This document shows, one piece after another, positions 27,396-35,287 of a stretch of 64,000 nt of DNA. A model generated the notes under the pieces. That model was given only the letters and a program-made list of their open reading frames with translations, searched no databases and was not told where the DNA came from. The stretch comes from Desulfonauticus submarinus. GTDB taxonomy: Bacteria > Desulfobacterota > Desulfovibrionia > Desulfovibrionales > Desulfonatronovibrionaceae. The first letter of the stretch is position 1; each line of letters opens with the position of its first letter. The position numbers and the translations under genes are program-made. The DNA lies in assembly GCF_900104045.1 (NCBI RefSeq), contig NZ_FNIN01000001.1, positions 62,001-126,000 of the forward strand, written 5' to 3'.

Positions 27396-27845
27396 ATGTG
27401 GGTTAGGATAGATAATAGATTGCTTCATGGCCAGGTATTAGAAACATGGCTTCCTTATGTGAATGCAAAAACTATCCTTGTAGTAAATGATCCTTTAGCA
27501 GCTAATACCATTCAACAAGATATAATGCGTCTAGCTGTTCCAAGAGGAATAGATATTTATTTTCTTTCTTTAAGACAAGTTTTGACTTTTTTAAAAAATA
27601 AAAAATGTACAGATGCTCTGGTTCTATTTGCTAATTGTGCTGATGCAAAGATAGCCTTTGACAGGGGATTTACTTTTAAGATATTGAATATTGGTAATCT
27701 TCATTATGAACCAGGCAAAGAACAAGTTTGTGATCATATTGCTTTAAGCAAGGAGGATATTTCTTGTTTACGTTATTTAATTAGAAAGGGAGTAAGCTTA
27801 GATTTTAGGTGCGTTCCCCATAAACAGGTACAGGTTACTTTATGA
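27396..27845 (+). CDS. PTS mannose/sorbose-family EIIB component
   Basis: 149 residues. The EIIB active site RIDNRLLHGQV contains phospho-His11. VVNDPLAANTIQQDIMRLAVP and LNIGNLHYEPGK follow the family pattern. The stop codon overlaps the start of the EIIC frame in an ATGA arrangement, which shows that EIIC was meant to be translated with it. Confidence 0.93.
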   Translation: MWVRIDNRLLHGQVLETWLPYVNAKTILVVNDPLAANTIQQDIMRLAVPRGIDIYFLSLRQVLTFLKNKKCTDALVLFANCADAKIAFDRGFTFKILNIGNLHYEPGKEQVCDHIALSKEDISCLRYLIRKGVSLDFRCVPHKQVQVTL

Positions 27846-28554
27846 GCTTTTTAAACTATCAAATAATTCTTTTAATTAGTTTTTTTTTGCTCTTTTTTCT
27901 GCCTTTCGTTTTCAAATCAATATAGGATTTTTTGAACGACCCTTAGTTTTATCTTTTTTTTGGTCTCTTGTTTTTAAAGATAACCTTCCTTATCTAAATA
28001 TAGGAATATTTTTTGAGCTTTTTTGGTTAGATCTTTTTCCTGTTGGAACATTTGTGCCTCCACAACATATTGTTTCTACTATAATCAGTCTATTTATAGT
28101 ATATACTTTCAAAGTAAAAAGCTTAAATCATATTTTATTTATTATTATTATGGCTAATTTATTTAGTTATTTTTGGGATTGGTTTGAAGTTAAAACTAGG
28201 CAATGGAATAATTATATTTATAATAAAATATTAAAAAGTTTAAAATTACGTTCTGAGATAAATATGTCTAATATAATATTATCTTCTATTGGAAAGATGT
28301 TTATAATGAATTTTATAATCTTTTTTGTTGTTTTGATTTTTAGTTTTTATATATACGAATATATATCTTTTTATATACCACAAACAAAAATTTTAACTTG
28401 GAATGTTTTATTTATTATATCGTTAGTTGGTGCTGTATTAGGATTACGCTTACAAAAGTTATATATAGTTTTATCTTTAGGTATTATGTTTATTCTTTTT
28501 TGTTATTTAATTGTTTGGAATGGTTGGATAAATATAAATATCCTAAACCTATAA
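27842..28554 (+). pseudogene. PTS mannose/sorbose-family EIIC, frameshifted in a run of nine T
   Basis: ATG 27842 overlaps the EIIB stop (ATGA). This frame encodes MSFLNYQIILLISFF and then runs to a TAG at 27923-27925. From the T-run onwards a neighbouring frame encodes a full EIIC: ALFSAFRFQINIGFFERPLV, FFELFWLDLFPVGTFVPPQ, then several membrane helices to a stop at 28552-28554. The two frames meet in T9 (27880-27888). One extra T would give a continuous 237-residue protein, close to the family length. Either the gene is inactivated, or the run is expanded by slippage, or it is a sequencing error. The last 65 bp overlap the 3' end of rsmE on the other strand. No EIID gene follows. Confidence 0.85.
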
Positions 28555-29224
28555 TAGTTGCTGTCTCTATTCTTAAAATAGAATTACCTAAAGATATAGG
28601 TAAAAATTTTTGCTCAATTAAAAACTTATATTCCTGGGGACAAAATCCACCTTCTGGACCGATTATTACTAAAATGTCTTTTCTAAATTTGAAGTTGGAG
28701 ATAAGATTTTTTTTTTCTTTTTCCCAAAAGAAGATCTTATTCTCAATAGTATCATAGCTCGAACAGAGATCTCTTAAACTAGAATAGAGTTTAATTTGAG
28801 GGATCCATAAATTTTGAGATTGTTTGGCCGCAGAAATTATTTTTTTTTCCCAAGAAGATTTTTTTTCTTTAGGAAAAGGTGGAGAATATGTTCCGGGCCA
28901 AAATATTATTTCCCAACATTGAAGTTCTACACATTTTTCTAAAATAAGATCTCTTTTATTTGCTCTTTGCCATGCTAATCCTACGATAATTTTACTTTGA
29001 GGTTCAGGATGCACTTTTATATTTAAACATTCTAATTCAATTTGTTTTTTTTGAATGTTTTTTACTTTAAAAAGACCTTCTTTTCCTTGGCCATCAAAAA
29101 GTCTTATAATATCCCCTTTTTTACCTCTTAATACTTTTAAAAAGTGATAACTTTCCTCTTTGTCCAAATGAAAAGGGGGCGTCCATTTTTGAGGACAAAG
29201 ATAAAAAGAATTTAACCTAGGCAT
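28490..29224 (-). CDS. rsmE: 16S rRNA m3U1498 methyltransferase
   Basis: 244 residues. SPOUT-class methyltransferase with the RsmE pattern: LEKCVELQCWEI, a SAAKQS variant of AAEQS, the SAM-binding knot segment VIIGPEGGF, and SLGNSILRIETATIIGL. It methylates U1498 in the small-subunit decoding region. First 50-70 residues form the PUA-like domain. It lies 7 nt downstream of gcvT and its C-terminal end overlaps the EIIC gene convergently. Confidence 0.94.
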   Translation of the reverse strand: MPRLNSFYLCPQKWTPPFHLDKEESYHFLKVLRGKKGDIIRLFDGQGKEGLFKVKNIQKKQIELECLNIKVHPEPQSKIIVGLAWQRANKRDLILEKCVELQCWEIIFWPGTYSPPFPKEKKSSWEKKIISAAKQSQNLWIPQIKLYSSLRDLCSSYDTIENKIFFWEKEKKNLISNFKFRKDILVIIGPEGGFCPQEYKFLIEQKFLPISLGNSILRIETATIIGLGYLYLSNHSKQLNNKKE

Positions 29225-29231
29225 TGGAATG

Positions 29232-30308
29232 TTAAATTAATTTTATTCTTGCTGTGCCCTTTTTATAAAAAGGAAGAGTTGTTTTTTGGGCTGGAAGTTC
29301 TTTTTTCCCTTGGTTGATAGAAAAATTTTCTTTATCAGCATATTCTTTTTTTACATAAGCGAGAGCGATAGAGTGTCCTAATGACGGAGCAAAAGAGCCG
29401 CTGGTTATTTTGCCTATTTTTTGTTCTTCAAAGTAAATAATATCATTATGTCTAGGACTACGCCTACTTTTAATTTCTAATGCTATTAGTTTTTCTTTGA
29501 TTTTAGCTAAATTATTTTTTCCAATAAAGTTTTTTTGAGAAGTGATTAAAAATCCGTATCCTGCTTCTATAGGAGTATGATTTTCATCTAATTCTTGTCC
29601 ATATAAAGGTAAACCCACTTCTAAACGTAGTGTATCTCGTGCTCCCAAACCAGCTGGTTTTACTAAAGAATGAGATAATAAGGTTGTCCATATGAGCTCG
29701 GCCTTATCCCATGGTAGGTAAAGCTCGTATCCTAATTCACCTGTATAACCTGTACGGCTTATTAAAATAGAGAAGTCTTTAAACTTTGTTTGGATAAAAG
29801 AAAAATATTTTAAGTTATGAAAGTCTTGTTTAAATACCTCTTCTATAACCTGAATGGATTCTGGACCCTGAACATCAATTTTAGCAGTTTCAAAAGATTT
29901 GTCTTCTATTGTACTGGTTTTTAAATGTTCTTTTAACCAATTAAAATCTTTTTCTATTCTAGCTGCATTTACTACTATCATAAAGCTTGTAGGGCTAAGT
30001 TCATAGACAATCAGATCGTCAATAACGCCGCCATTTTCATTTAACATAAAACCATATTTGCATTTTCCTGGAGATAACTTATCAAAATCATGCGTTAATA
30101 TAGAAGCCAATTCTTCTTTAGCATTATTACCAGAGACAATAAATTCTCCCATATGAGATATGTCAAAAATACACACTTTTTCTCTGCAATGCTTATGTTC
30201 TTTAATTATTCCTTCATATTGAACAGGCATTTCCCAACCGCCAAACTCTACCATTTTTCCTTTATTATTTTTATGCCAGGAATTAAGTGGTGTTTTATGT
30301 AATGTCAT
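29232..30308 (-). CDS. gcvT: Aminomethyltransferase, glycine cleavage T protein
   Basis: 358 residues. It opens KTPLNSWHKNNKGKMVEFGG, then the conserved VCIFDISHMGEF, ISRTGYTGELGYELY (folate site) and GLGARDTLRLEVGLPLYG. It transfers the aminomethyl carbon of glycine to tetrahydrofolate. No gcvH or gcvP is visible next to it, so the other components must be elsewhere. AAAGGAG lies before ATG 30308. Confidence 0.95.
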   Translation of the reverse strand: MTLHKTPLNSWHKNNKGKMVEFGGWEMPVQYEGIIKEHKHCREKVCIFDISHMGEFIVSGNNAKEELASILTHDFDKLSPGKCKYGFMLNENGGVIDDLIVYELSPTSFMIVVNAARIEKDFNWLKEHLKTSTIEDKSFETAKIDVQGPESIQVIEEVFKQDFHNLKYFSFIQTKFKDFSILISRTGYTGELGYELYLPWDKAELIWTTLLSHSLVKPAGLGARDTLRLEVGLPLYGQELDENHTPIEAGYGFLITSQKNFIGKNNLAKIKEKLIALEIKSRRSPRHNDIIYFEEQKIGKITSGSFAPSLGHSIALAYVKKEYADKENFSINQGKKELPAQKTTLPFYKKGTARIKLI

Positions 30309-30319
30309 TATTTTCTCCT

Positions 30320-32029
30320 TTATTGCACTTTATTTTTTTGGATTGCTTTTAGTTCGTCAAATAAGGCTACTAATCTTCCGTAAAGTTTTTTTATTTTTAG
30401 GCCATATGTTGTTAACTTTTCATCTTTTTGTTGGATATATTTTTTTTGTAAGTATCTATCATTTAAGATTTTTTCAATTATCGAGATAGCTTTAGAAATA
30501 ATATCTTCAAAATAATTTACAGCTTCAAATCGTAAGTCGTTTAAAATTTGTATACATAATTCTAACATAGTAAGGTAGTCAATTTTTTTATTGTTATACA
30601 CTCTATTTTTCAAGTCTTCTAAGGTTTTTATTTTTCTTGCTTGTCTAATATAACTATATTTTTCCCATACCTCTCTATAGAGAAGATTATATTCATTAAA
30701 AATATCAAACATATCAGAGTTTAATAGATAATTATCTAAAACTTTTGTAACATTAGCATAAAATTCATCTGAATATCCTATAATTCTTCTTTGATGTTTA
30801 GATAACCAAGAATATAAAAATTTTAACCTTTTTTCGTGTGTATCTGTTCCTTCAACAATTTCTCTCTTATATTTTACTCTACCTGTAAATTCGCCTTTAA
30901 TTATGTCATTAAGTTTTAGCACTAAAGTATAGGTGTCTTTTATAATATTGATATTATTTATAACCTCTCCAGTTAAAGGATGTATGATTTCTTGTTCACT
31001 AATTGATAAAGCTCTATCTTCTCTTATGTTATTTGGGTCATACTTATGTTGCTTATATAATACTCTTAAGATAACTACTTTTCTTTTTTCATCTAGATAG
31101 AATCCGTTTTTCATTAAAAAGGAGTGGACATCTTTTTTAGGGTTATCAACTTCTACCAAAGCTATTTTTTCAACTTTTGGATAAAATTTATTGCTAGGAT
31201 GATAATAAAGAGTGGTAATAGTTCTATCTGATTGGCCTAAAACTCTAATAAGAAATTTTTCTCCCAGTTTATAAAGTCTGCGAGCAAAGAGAGCAGCAGA
31301 GGTTCTTCTTTCCGAGACAATGGGAAAACCATATAGTTCCATTAAAAATTGATAAACAAAATTGCGGTTTAACTCGTAAAGAATGTTGTCATTGGGTTTA
31401 AATTTTTTTATCCTTAACCCAAATCTTTTGAGCTCTGTATCTAAATCTGATGGAAATGAGGCGTAAATTCCTGCTAGATAGAAGTTTTTTTCCCCGTTTA
31501 AGGCCAAAACATGGCCTCTATCCATTTGAAGAATAAAAGGTAATAAATCTGGATAACTAGCAAGAGAGGTTAAGTCTTGGATCTTAAATTTAGTTCTAAA
31601 TTTTTCTTGAAGTGTTTTGGGTAGTCTGGCTAAAAAAGTGTTGAGGTTGTTTTCTTGAATTATATCAGGAAGAGGGCATACTTCTTGATTTTCACCATGT
31701 TCTTTTAAAGAGTGAAGAATATCAAATTGAAAAATTTCATTGAAATAATCTAAATTTCTTTCAAGCGCTACTAAACTAAAGCCAGGGAGGTTTTCATATT
31801 CGTACAAATCTGCTTCAAAAGAGGGTAAAAGTTCTCGTGCTTCTACTATGGGATATTTAGGGAGTGTAAAGTAGGGTTTTACTAAACAGAGTTTTATCTG
31901 GACGATATCTAAAAAAAATTTTAGATTAGCAATGGAGTTTAATTTGCACGCACACGAGGGAGTTGTATTGTTTAGCCAGTTTGTATTAGGTATTTGCGTA
32001 AAAAGTTCTTTCCAAGATTTTAAACCCAT
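30320..32029 (-). CDS. Large protein of unknown function
   Basis: 569 residues that I do not recognise. No signal peptide or membrane helix is evident, so it is probably cytoplasmic. It is rich in Lys, Leu, Ile, Asn and aromatic residues. The N-terminal third contains two Cys in PSCACKLN. A central part (about residues 195-330) reads like a folded alpha/beta domain (GHVLALNGEKNFYLAGIYAS, SERRTSAALFARRLYKLG, TTLYYHPSNKFYPK). The C-terminal 200 residues are predicted helical and charged (KIKTLEDLKNRVYNNKK, FEDIISKAISIIEKILND). ATG 32029 is preceded by GGGAGC. It lies 11 nt upstream of gcvT, same strand, so it is probably the first gene of the unit with gcvT and rsmE. Confidence 0.75.
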   Translation of the reverse strand: MGLKSWKELFTQIPNTNWLNNTTPSCACKLNSIANLKFFLDIVQIKLCLVKPYFTLPKYPIVEARELLPSFEADLYEYENLPGFSLVALERNLDYFNEIFQFDILHSLKEHGENQEVCPLPDIIQENNLNTFLARLPKTLQEKFRTKFKIQDLTSLASYPDLLPFILQMDRGHVLALNGEKNFYLAGIYASFPSDLDTELKRFGLRIKKFKPNDNILYELNRNFVYQFLMELYGFPIVSERRTSAALFARRLYKLGEKFLIRVLGQSDRTITTLYYHPSNKFYPKVEKIALVEVDNPKKDVHSFLMKNGFYLDEKRKVVILRVLYKQHKYDPNNIREDRALSISEQEIIHPLTGEVINNINIIKDTYTLVLKLNDIIKGEFTGRVKYKREIVEGTDTHEKRLKFLYSWLSKHQRRIIGYSDEFYANVTKVLDNYLLNSDMFDIFNEYNLLYREVWEKYSYIRQARKIKTLEDLKNRVYNNKKIDYLTMLELCIQILNDLRFEAVNYFEDIISKAISIIEKILNDRYLQKKYIQQKDEKLTTYGLKIKKLYGRLVALFDELKAIQKNKVQ

Positions 32030-32097
32030 CTTAGCTCCCTTAAAAAAACTAATATTCTTTAGCTCAAAAGAGAAAAATATTCAATACTTAAATTGTA

Positions 32098-32126
32098 TTG
32101 ACCTCTTAGGTGCTGTGTCTTACAAA
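32098..32126 (+). promoter_or_regulatory. Sigma-70 promoter for the Cys-rich protein/GAF/mreB genes
   Basis: -35 TTGACC (32098-32103), 17-nt spacer, -10 TACAAA (32121-32126), 29 bp before ATG 32155 with AAAGGAGG in between. Confidence 0.6.
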
Positions 32127-32154
32127 GGACTGAATTTATAAAAAGGAGGAAACT

Positions 32155-32364
32155 ATGAGTAAAACAGATAAGTGTCCTCGAGCAAAGATAAATGCTAGTT
32201 ATTGTACGTGTACATATCCTGGTTGTCCTAGACATGGACTTTGTTGTGAATGTTTACATTATCATCGGCAACGAGGAGAGCTTCCAGCCTGTTATTTTAC
32301 AGAAGAAGAAGAGAAAACATATAATCGTTCTATTGAATTTTACTGTCAACGCCATATAAAGTAA
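32155..32364 (+). CDS. Small Cys-rich protein, DUF6485-like
   Basis: 69 residues with the pattern [22 protein letters not shown]: closely spaced Cys in CxC, then C, then CCxxC, plus two further Cys near the middle and end. It looks like a metal-binding or Fe-S mini-protein. I recall the same [13 protein letters not shown]-type motif from the DUF6485 family in anaerobes, whose function is unknown. Strong AAAGGAGG before the start; 2 nt before the GAF gene. Confidence 0.8.
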   Translation: MSKTDKCPRAKINASYCTCTYPGCPRHGLCCECLHYHRQRGELPACYFTEEEEKTYNRSIEFYCQRHIK

Positions 32365-32366
32365 TT

Positions 32367-33314
32367 ATGATTAATACAGGGTGTTTAGATAAAATACTTT
32401 CTTTGGTTTGTACTGTTTTTGATGCGTATTCTGCAGTATTTTTTTCTAGAATAACTGATTCTAAGTATATTTTGAAGTCTCATTTTAGTTTAGGAGATAG
32501 TATATCTCGGGATATAGAAGTAGATTGTGGTTGTGGGTTAGTAGGGTGGATTTTAAAGCATGATAAACCGTTGCGACTAAATAAGTTCAACAGGGAGCAA
32601 TCATGCTTAGGATATTATGAGAAAGGCGAGGAAAATAAAATAAAGGCTTTTATGGGATGTCCTCTCCCAGAGGGAAGAGGAGTTTTATGTGTTGACAGTA
32701 AGAGAACACATCATTTTAGTGAGAAAGATTTAAAAATTTTGATTCAATTTGCTGATTTAATAGATTTATTAGATCAGAAATTATGTCAAGCAAGTTTAGA
32801 ATTTAAAAAGATATTATATTATACTTATTTAAAATTAGCTATTTCTTTACCAAAACAGTCATTAAGATGGGATGAATTTTTGAAAAAATTATTAAAGATT
32901 CTTCAAGATGCTTCTGGATTTAAGTATGCTTTTTTTGTGGTTAGGGATGAATTGGGCAAGGCTTTTTTAGTAGAAGGAATGAATAAAGAAATAGAGGGTA
33001 TTCAGGTTGGGGAAAAATATCCTATGTCTACAGGCTTACTTGGCTGGGTTTTTAACTATGGAAAAGATATTATTAGGAGTGAACATGGTAAAAGAGATTT
33101 GTGTCTTTTAGCTGGACAAGATAGTAGAATAGAATTTAGGAGTTTTGTTTGCTTACCTCTCAAAGTTAATAAGAAAACTCGGTCTGTTTTAGTGATAGCT
33201 GATGATGAATTTAAGGAGATAGATAGCGAGTTAGAAGAATTTTTGTATGCTTTAAAAGACTACTTAAGCTTATTTTTAGAAGATTTGTATTTTAAAAACA
33301 AAGCAAAAGGGTAA
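32367..33314 (+). CDS. Protein with two GAF domains
   Basis: 315 residues with tandem GAF-like domains: first about residues 10-135 (CGCGLVGWILKHDKPLRLNK, GVLCVDSKRTHHFSEKDL), second about 160-305 (YPMSTGLLGWVFNYGKDIIR, FVCLPLKVNKKTRSVLVIAD). There is no output domain, so it may act as a ligand- or redox-sensing partner. The first domain has Cys in VDCGCGL and MGCPLP. It lies 6 nt upstream of mreB, a placement that suggests coupling to cell shape control, though this is only positional. Confidence 0.8.
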   Translation: MINTGCLDKILSLVCTVFDAYSAVFFSRITDSKYILKSHFSLGDSISRDIEVDCGCGLVGWILKHDKPLRLNKFNREQSCLGYYEKGEENKIKAFMGCPLPEGRGVLCVDSKRTHHFSEKDLKILIQFADLIDLLDQKLCQASLEFKKILYYTYLKLAISLPKQSLRWDEFLKKLLKILQDASGFKYAFFVVRDELGKAFLVEGMNKEIEGIQVGEKYPMSTGLLGWVFNYGKDIIRSEHGKRDLCLLAGQDSRIEFRSFVCLPLKVNKKTRSVLVIADDEFKEIDSELEEFLYALKDYLSLFLEDLYFKNKAKG

Positions 33315-33319
33315 AATTT

Positions 33320-34342
33320 ATGTTGAGAAAATTATTTGGAATGTTTGGAAAAAGTTTGGCTATGGATTTAGGAACTGCCAATACTCTTTTGTATACTCCT
33401 AAGGATGGTATAGTTTTAAACCAACCTTCTGTAGTGGCTGTAGATGTGAAAGGAGATAAAGTTTTAGCAGTTGGAAATGAGGCCAAAGAGTTTTTAGGTA
33501 GAACTCCAGATAAGATACGAGCTATTAGGCCACTAAAGGATGGAGTAATTGCTGATTTTGAAGTTACTAAAGTTATGATAATGTATTTTTTAAAGGAAGT
33601 GATAAAAGGTTTTAAGTTGTTCAAACCAAAGCTAGTAATCGGAGTTCCTTCTGGAATAACTCAGGTAGAAAAAAGAGCTGTTATCGAGTCAGGTCTTCAA
33701 TCTGGGGCAAGAGAAGTTAAGTTAATAGAAGAACCAATGGCAGCTGCCATTGGAGCAGGTTTACCTATTCATGAACCTAGAGGGAATATGGTAGTGGATA
33801 TTGGCGGTGGCACTACAGAGGTAGCAGTGATTTCTTTATCTGCTATAGCTTATGCTGAATCTGTTCGAGTTGCAGGTGATGAAATGAATGAGTCTATTCA
33901 AAGATATATGCAAGAAGAATTTAAGGTACTTATTGGCGAAAATATGGCTGAAGAAATTAAAATAAGAGTAGGGTCAGCTTATCCTCTTTCTGAAAAGCTT
34001 ATTTGTCGAGTTTTGGGGAAAAATTTAATAGATGGCACGCCAAAATCTGTAGAAGTTACAGATGGTCATATTAGGGAAGCAATTGCTGAACCTGTTAATA
34101 TTATTGTGAAATCAGTTCATATCGCTTTAGAAAAAACACCTCCAGAGTTGGTAGGAGATATAGTAGACAATGGGTTATTATTAGCAGGTGGAGGAGCATT
34201 GATTAGAGGCCTTGATAAACTTATTTCTAAAAAAATAGGTGTAAAAGTTAACATAGATTCTGAACCTCTTACCACAGTAGTAAGAGGTGCTGGACAAACT
34301 CTTCTAGAAGAAAAGAAGTTTAATCAGGTTTTTATAAATTAG
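33320..34342 (+). CDS. mreB: Rod shape-determining protein MreB
   Basis: 340 residues. Actin-fold motifs: phosphate 1 AMDLGTANTLLY, VVIG-type ATP site MVVDIGGGTTEVAVISL, connect/adenosine GLLLAGGGALIRGLD, and the amphipathic N-terminus MLRKLFGMFGKS. It forms membrane-bound filaments that guide lateral wall synthesis. Its stop overlaps that of the convergent Nudix-like gene by 4 nt. mreC and mreD do not follow. Confidence 0.97.
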   Translation: MLRKLFGMFGKSLAMDLGTANTLLYTPKDGIVLNQPSVVAVDVKGDKVLAVGNEAKEFLGRTPDKIRAIRPLKDGVIADFEVTKVMIMYFLKEVIKGFKLFKPKLVIGVPSGITQVEKRAVIESGLQSGAREVKLIEEPMAAAIGAGLPIHEPRGNMVVDIGGGTTEVAVISLSAIAYAESVRVAGDEMNESIQRYMQEEFKVLIGENMAEEIKIRVGSAYPLSEKLICRVLGKNLIDGTPKSVEVTDGHIREAIAEPVNIIVKSVHIALEKTPPELVGDIVDNGLLLAGGGALIRGLDKLISKKIGVKVNIDSEPLTTVVRGAGQTLLEEKKFNQVFIN

Positions 34343-34830
34343 AGGTATATTTTTTCTAATATAGAAATACATAAGGGAGTAAATAGAATTTTAGATTTTA
34401 AGACTGTGATTTCGTGAGGAAAAATACATAATAAATCTTTTGTTTGCAGAATATTGCTCTCTTGATTGATAGTACATTTATAAAGATAAATAAATTCATT
34501 GCAGAGAGTATAGTTAGATTTGATAATATATAAAAAATCAATTCTATTGGGATGAGGTTTAAGTGAGGAATAAATAATATTTTGAGCTAACTCTATGCTA
34601 CTATAAGTAGGGTAAAAATGGATATTGATTAAGTCATAGTGCCCGAAATAGGGCTTATTTTTATTTTTTCGTTTTTTTAAAATAATTTTTTTATCTTTAG
34701 AAAAAGCTAATACTGCAATTAGACGATGTAATAATCCTTGTTTATGGATTTCATTTTCAGGTAAGTGGGCAATTACTCTGTTTTGTTTATCTACTACCTC
34801 TAAAAAATTAATTTTTTTTTGTATCCCCAT
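34339..34830 (-). CDS. Nudix-like protein with a degenerate Nudix box
   Basis: 163 residues. The N-terminus resembles YfcD/IDI-like Nudix proteins: FLEVVDKQNRVIAHLPENEI, HRLIAVLAFSKDKKIILKKR and YFGHYDL. Where the Nudix box GX5EX7REUXEEXGU should follow, the sequence is INIHFYPTYSSIELAQNIIY then SSLKPHP, with the Glu and REXXEE residues absent. It is therefore probably not a pyrophosphatase. Its start codon overlaps that of rimI on the other strand (CATG, 34828-34831) and its stop overlaps the mreB stop, so it exactly fills the space between them. Confidence 0.6.
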   Translation of the reverse strand: MGIQKKINFLEVVDKQNRVIAHLPENEIHKQGLLHRLIAVLAFSKDKKIILKKRKNKNKPYFGHYDLINIHFYPTYSSIELAQNIIYSSLKPHPNRIDFLYIIKSNYTLCNEFIYLYKCTINQESNILQTKDLLCIFPHEITVLKSKILFTPLCISILEKIYL

Positions 34831-35287
34831 GAGTTTAAATTTTAATCAAATTTTTCTAGAAAATCTAGAGCAATTATGGTATATTGAAAATAGCTGTTTT
34901 CCATACCCTTGGACAAAAAAACAATTAGAGAGTGCTTTAAAACAAAGCAAAGTATATTTTTTTGGGATTTTTGTTCAAGAAAAAATAATAGCATATACTT
35001 CATTAGTGTGCTTAGGTTGGGAAGGAGAGATCTGGAATTTAGCTGTTTTACCTAATTGGCGAAGGCAAGGGGTTGGCTCTTATTTACTTTCTAAAAGTTT
35101 GGACTTTTTTAATGATAAGGATGTAAAAGAAGTGTTTTTAGAAGTACGAGAAAGTAATATACCAGCACTTCAGCTTTATTTAAAATTTGGTTTTAAAAAG
35201 ATTGGTATAAGAAAAAATTATTATCCAGATACCAAAGAAGATGCGATTGTGATGAAAAAAGTTTTAATATTGGATAGGATGAAATGA
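34829..35287 (+). CDS. rimI: GNAT acetyltransferase, RimI-like
   Basis: 152 residues. CFPYPWTKKQLESAL is the RimI family N-terminal signature; the acetyl-CoA loop is PNWRRQGVGSYLL; LEVRESNIPALQLYLKFGF and the Tyr in RKNYYPDTKEDAIVM complete the pattern. RimI acetylates the N-terminus of ribosomal protein S18 in E. coli and may have wider targets. The start lies within the opposite gene; the stop overlaps the kinase gene start. Confidence 0.9.
   Translation: MSLNFNQIFLENLEQLWYIENSCFPYPWTKKQLESALKQSKVYFFGIFVQEKIIAYTSLVCLGWEGEIWNLAVLPNWRRQGVGSYLLSKSLDFFNDKDVKEVFLEVRESNIPALQLYLKFGFKKIGIRKNYYPDTKEDAIVMKKVLILDRMK

Noticed and set aside
28054-28554. Separate membrane protein starting at 28054
   Set aside because: It is the downstream part of the frameshifted EIIC; family sequence extends well upstream of that ATG in the same frame.
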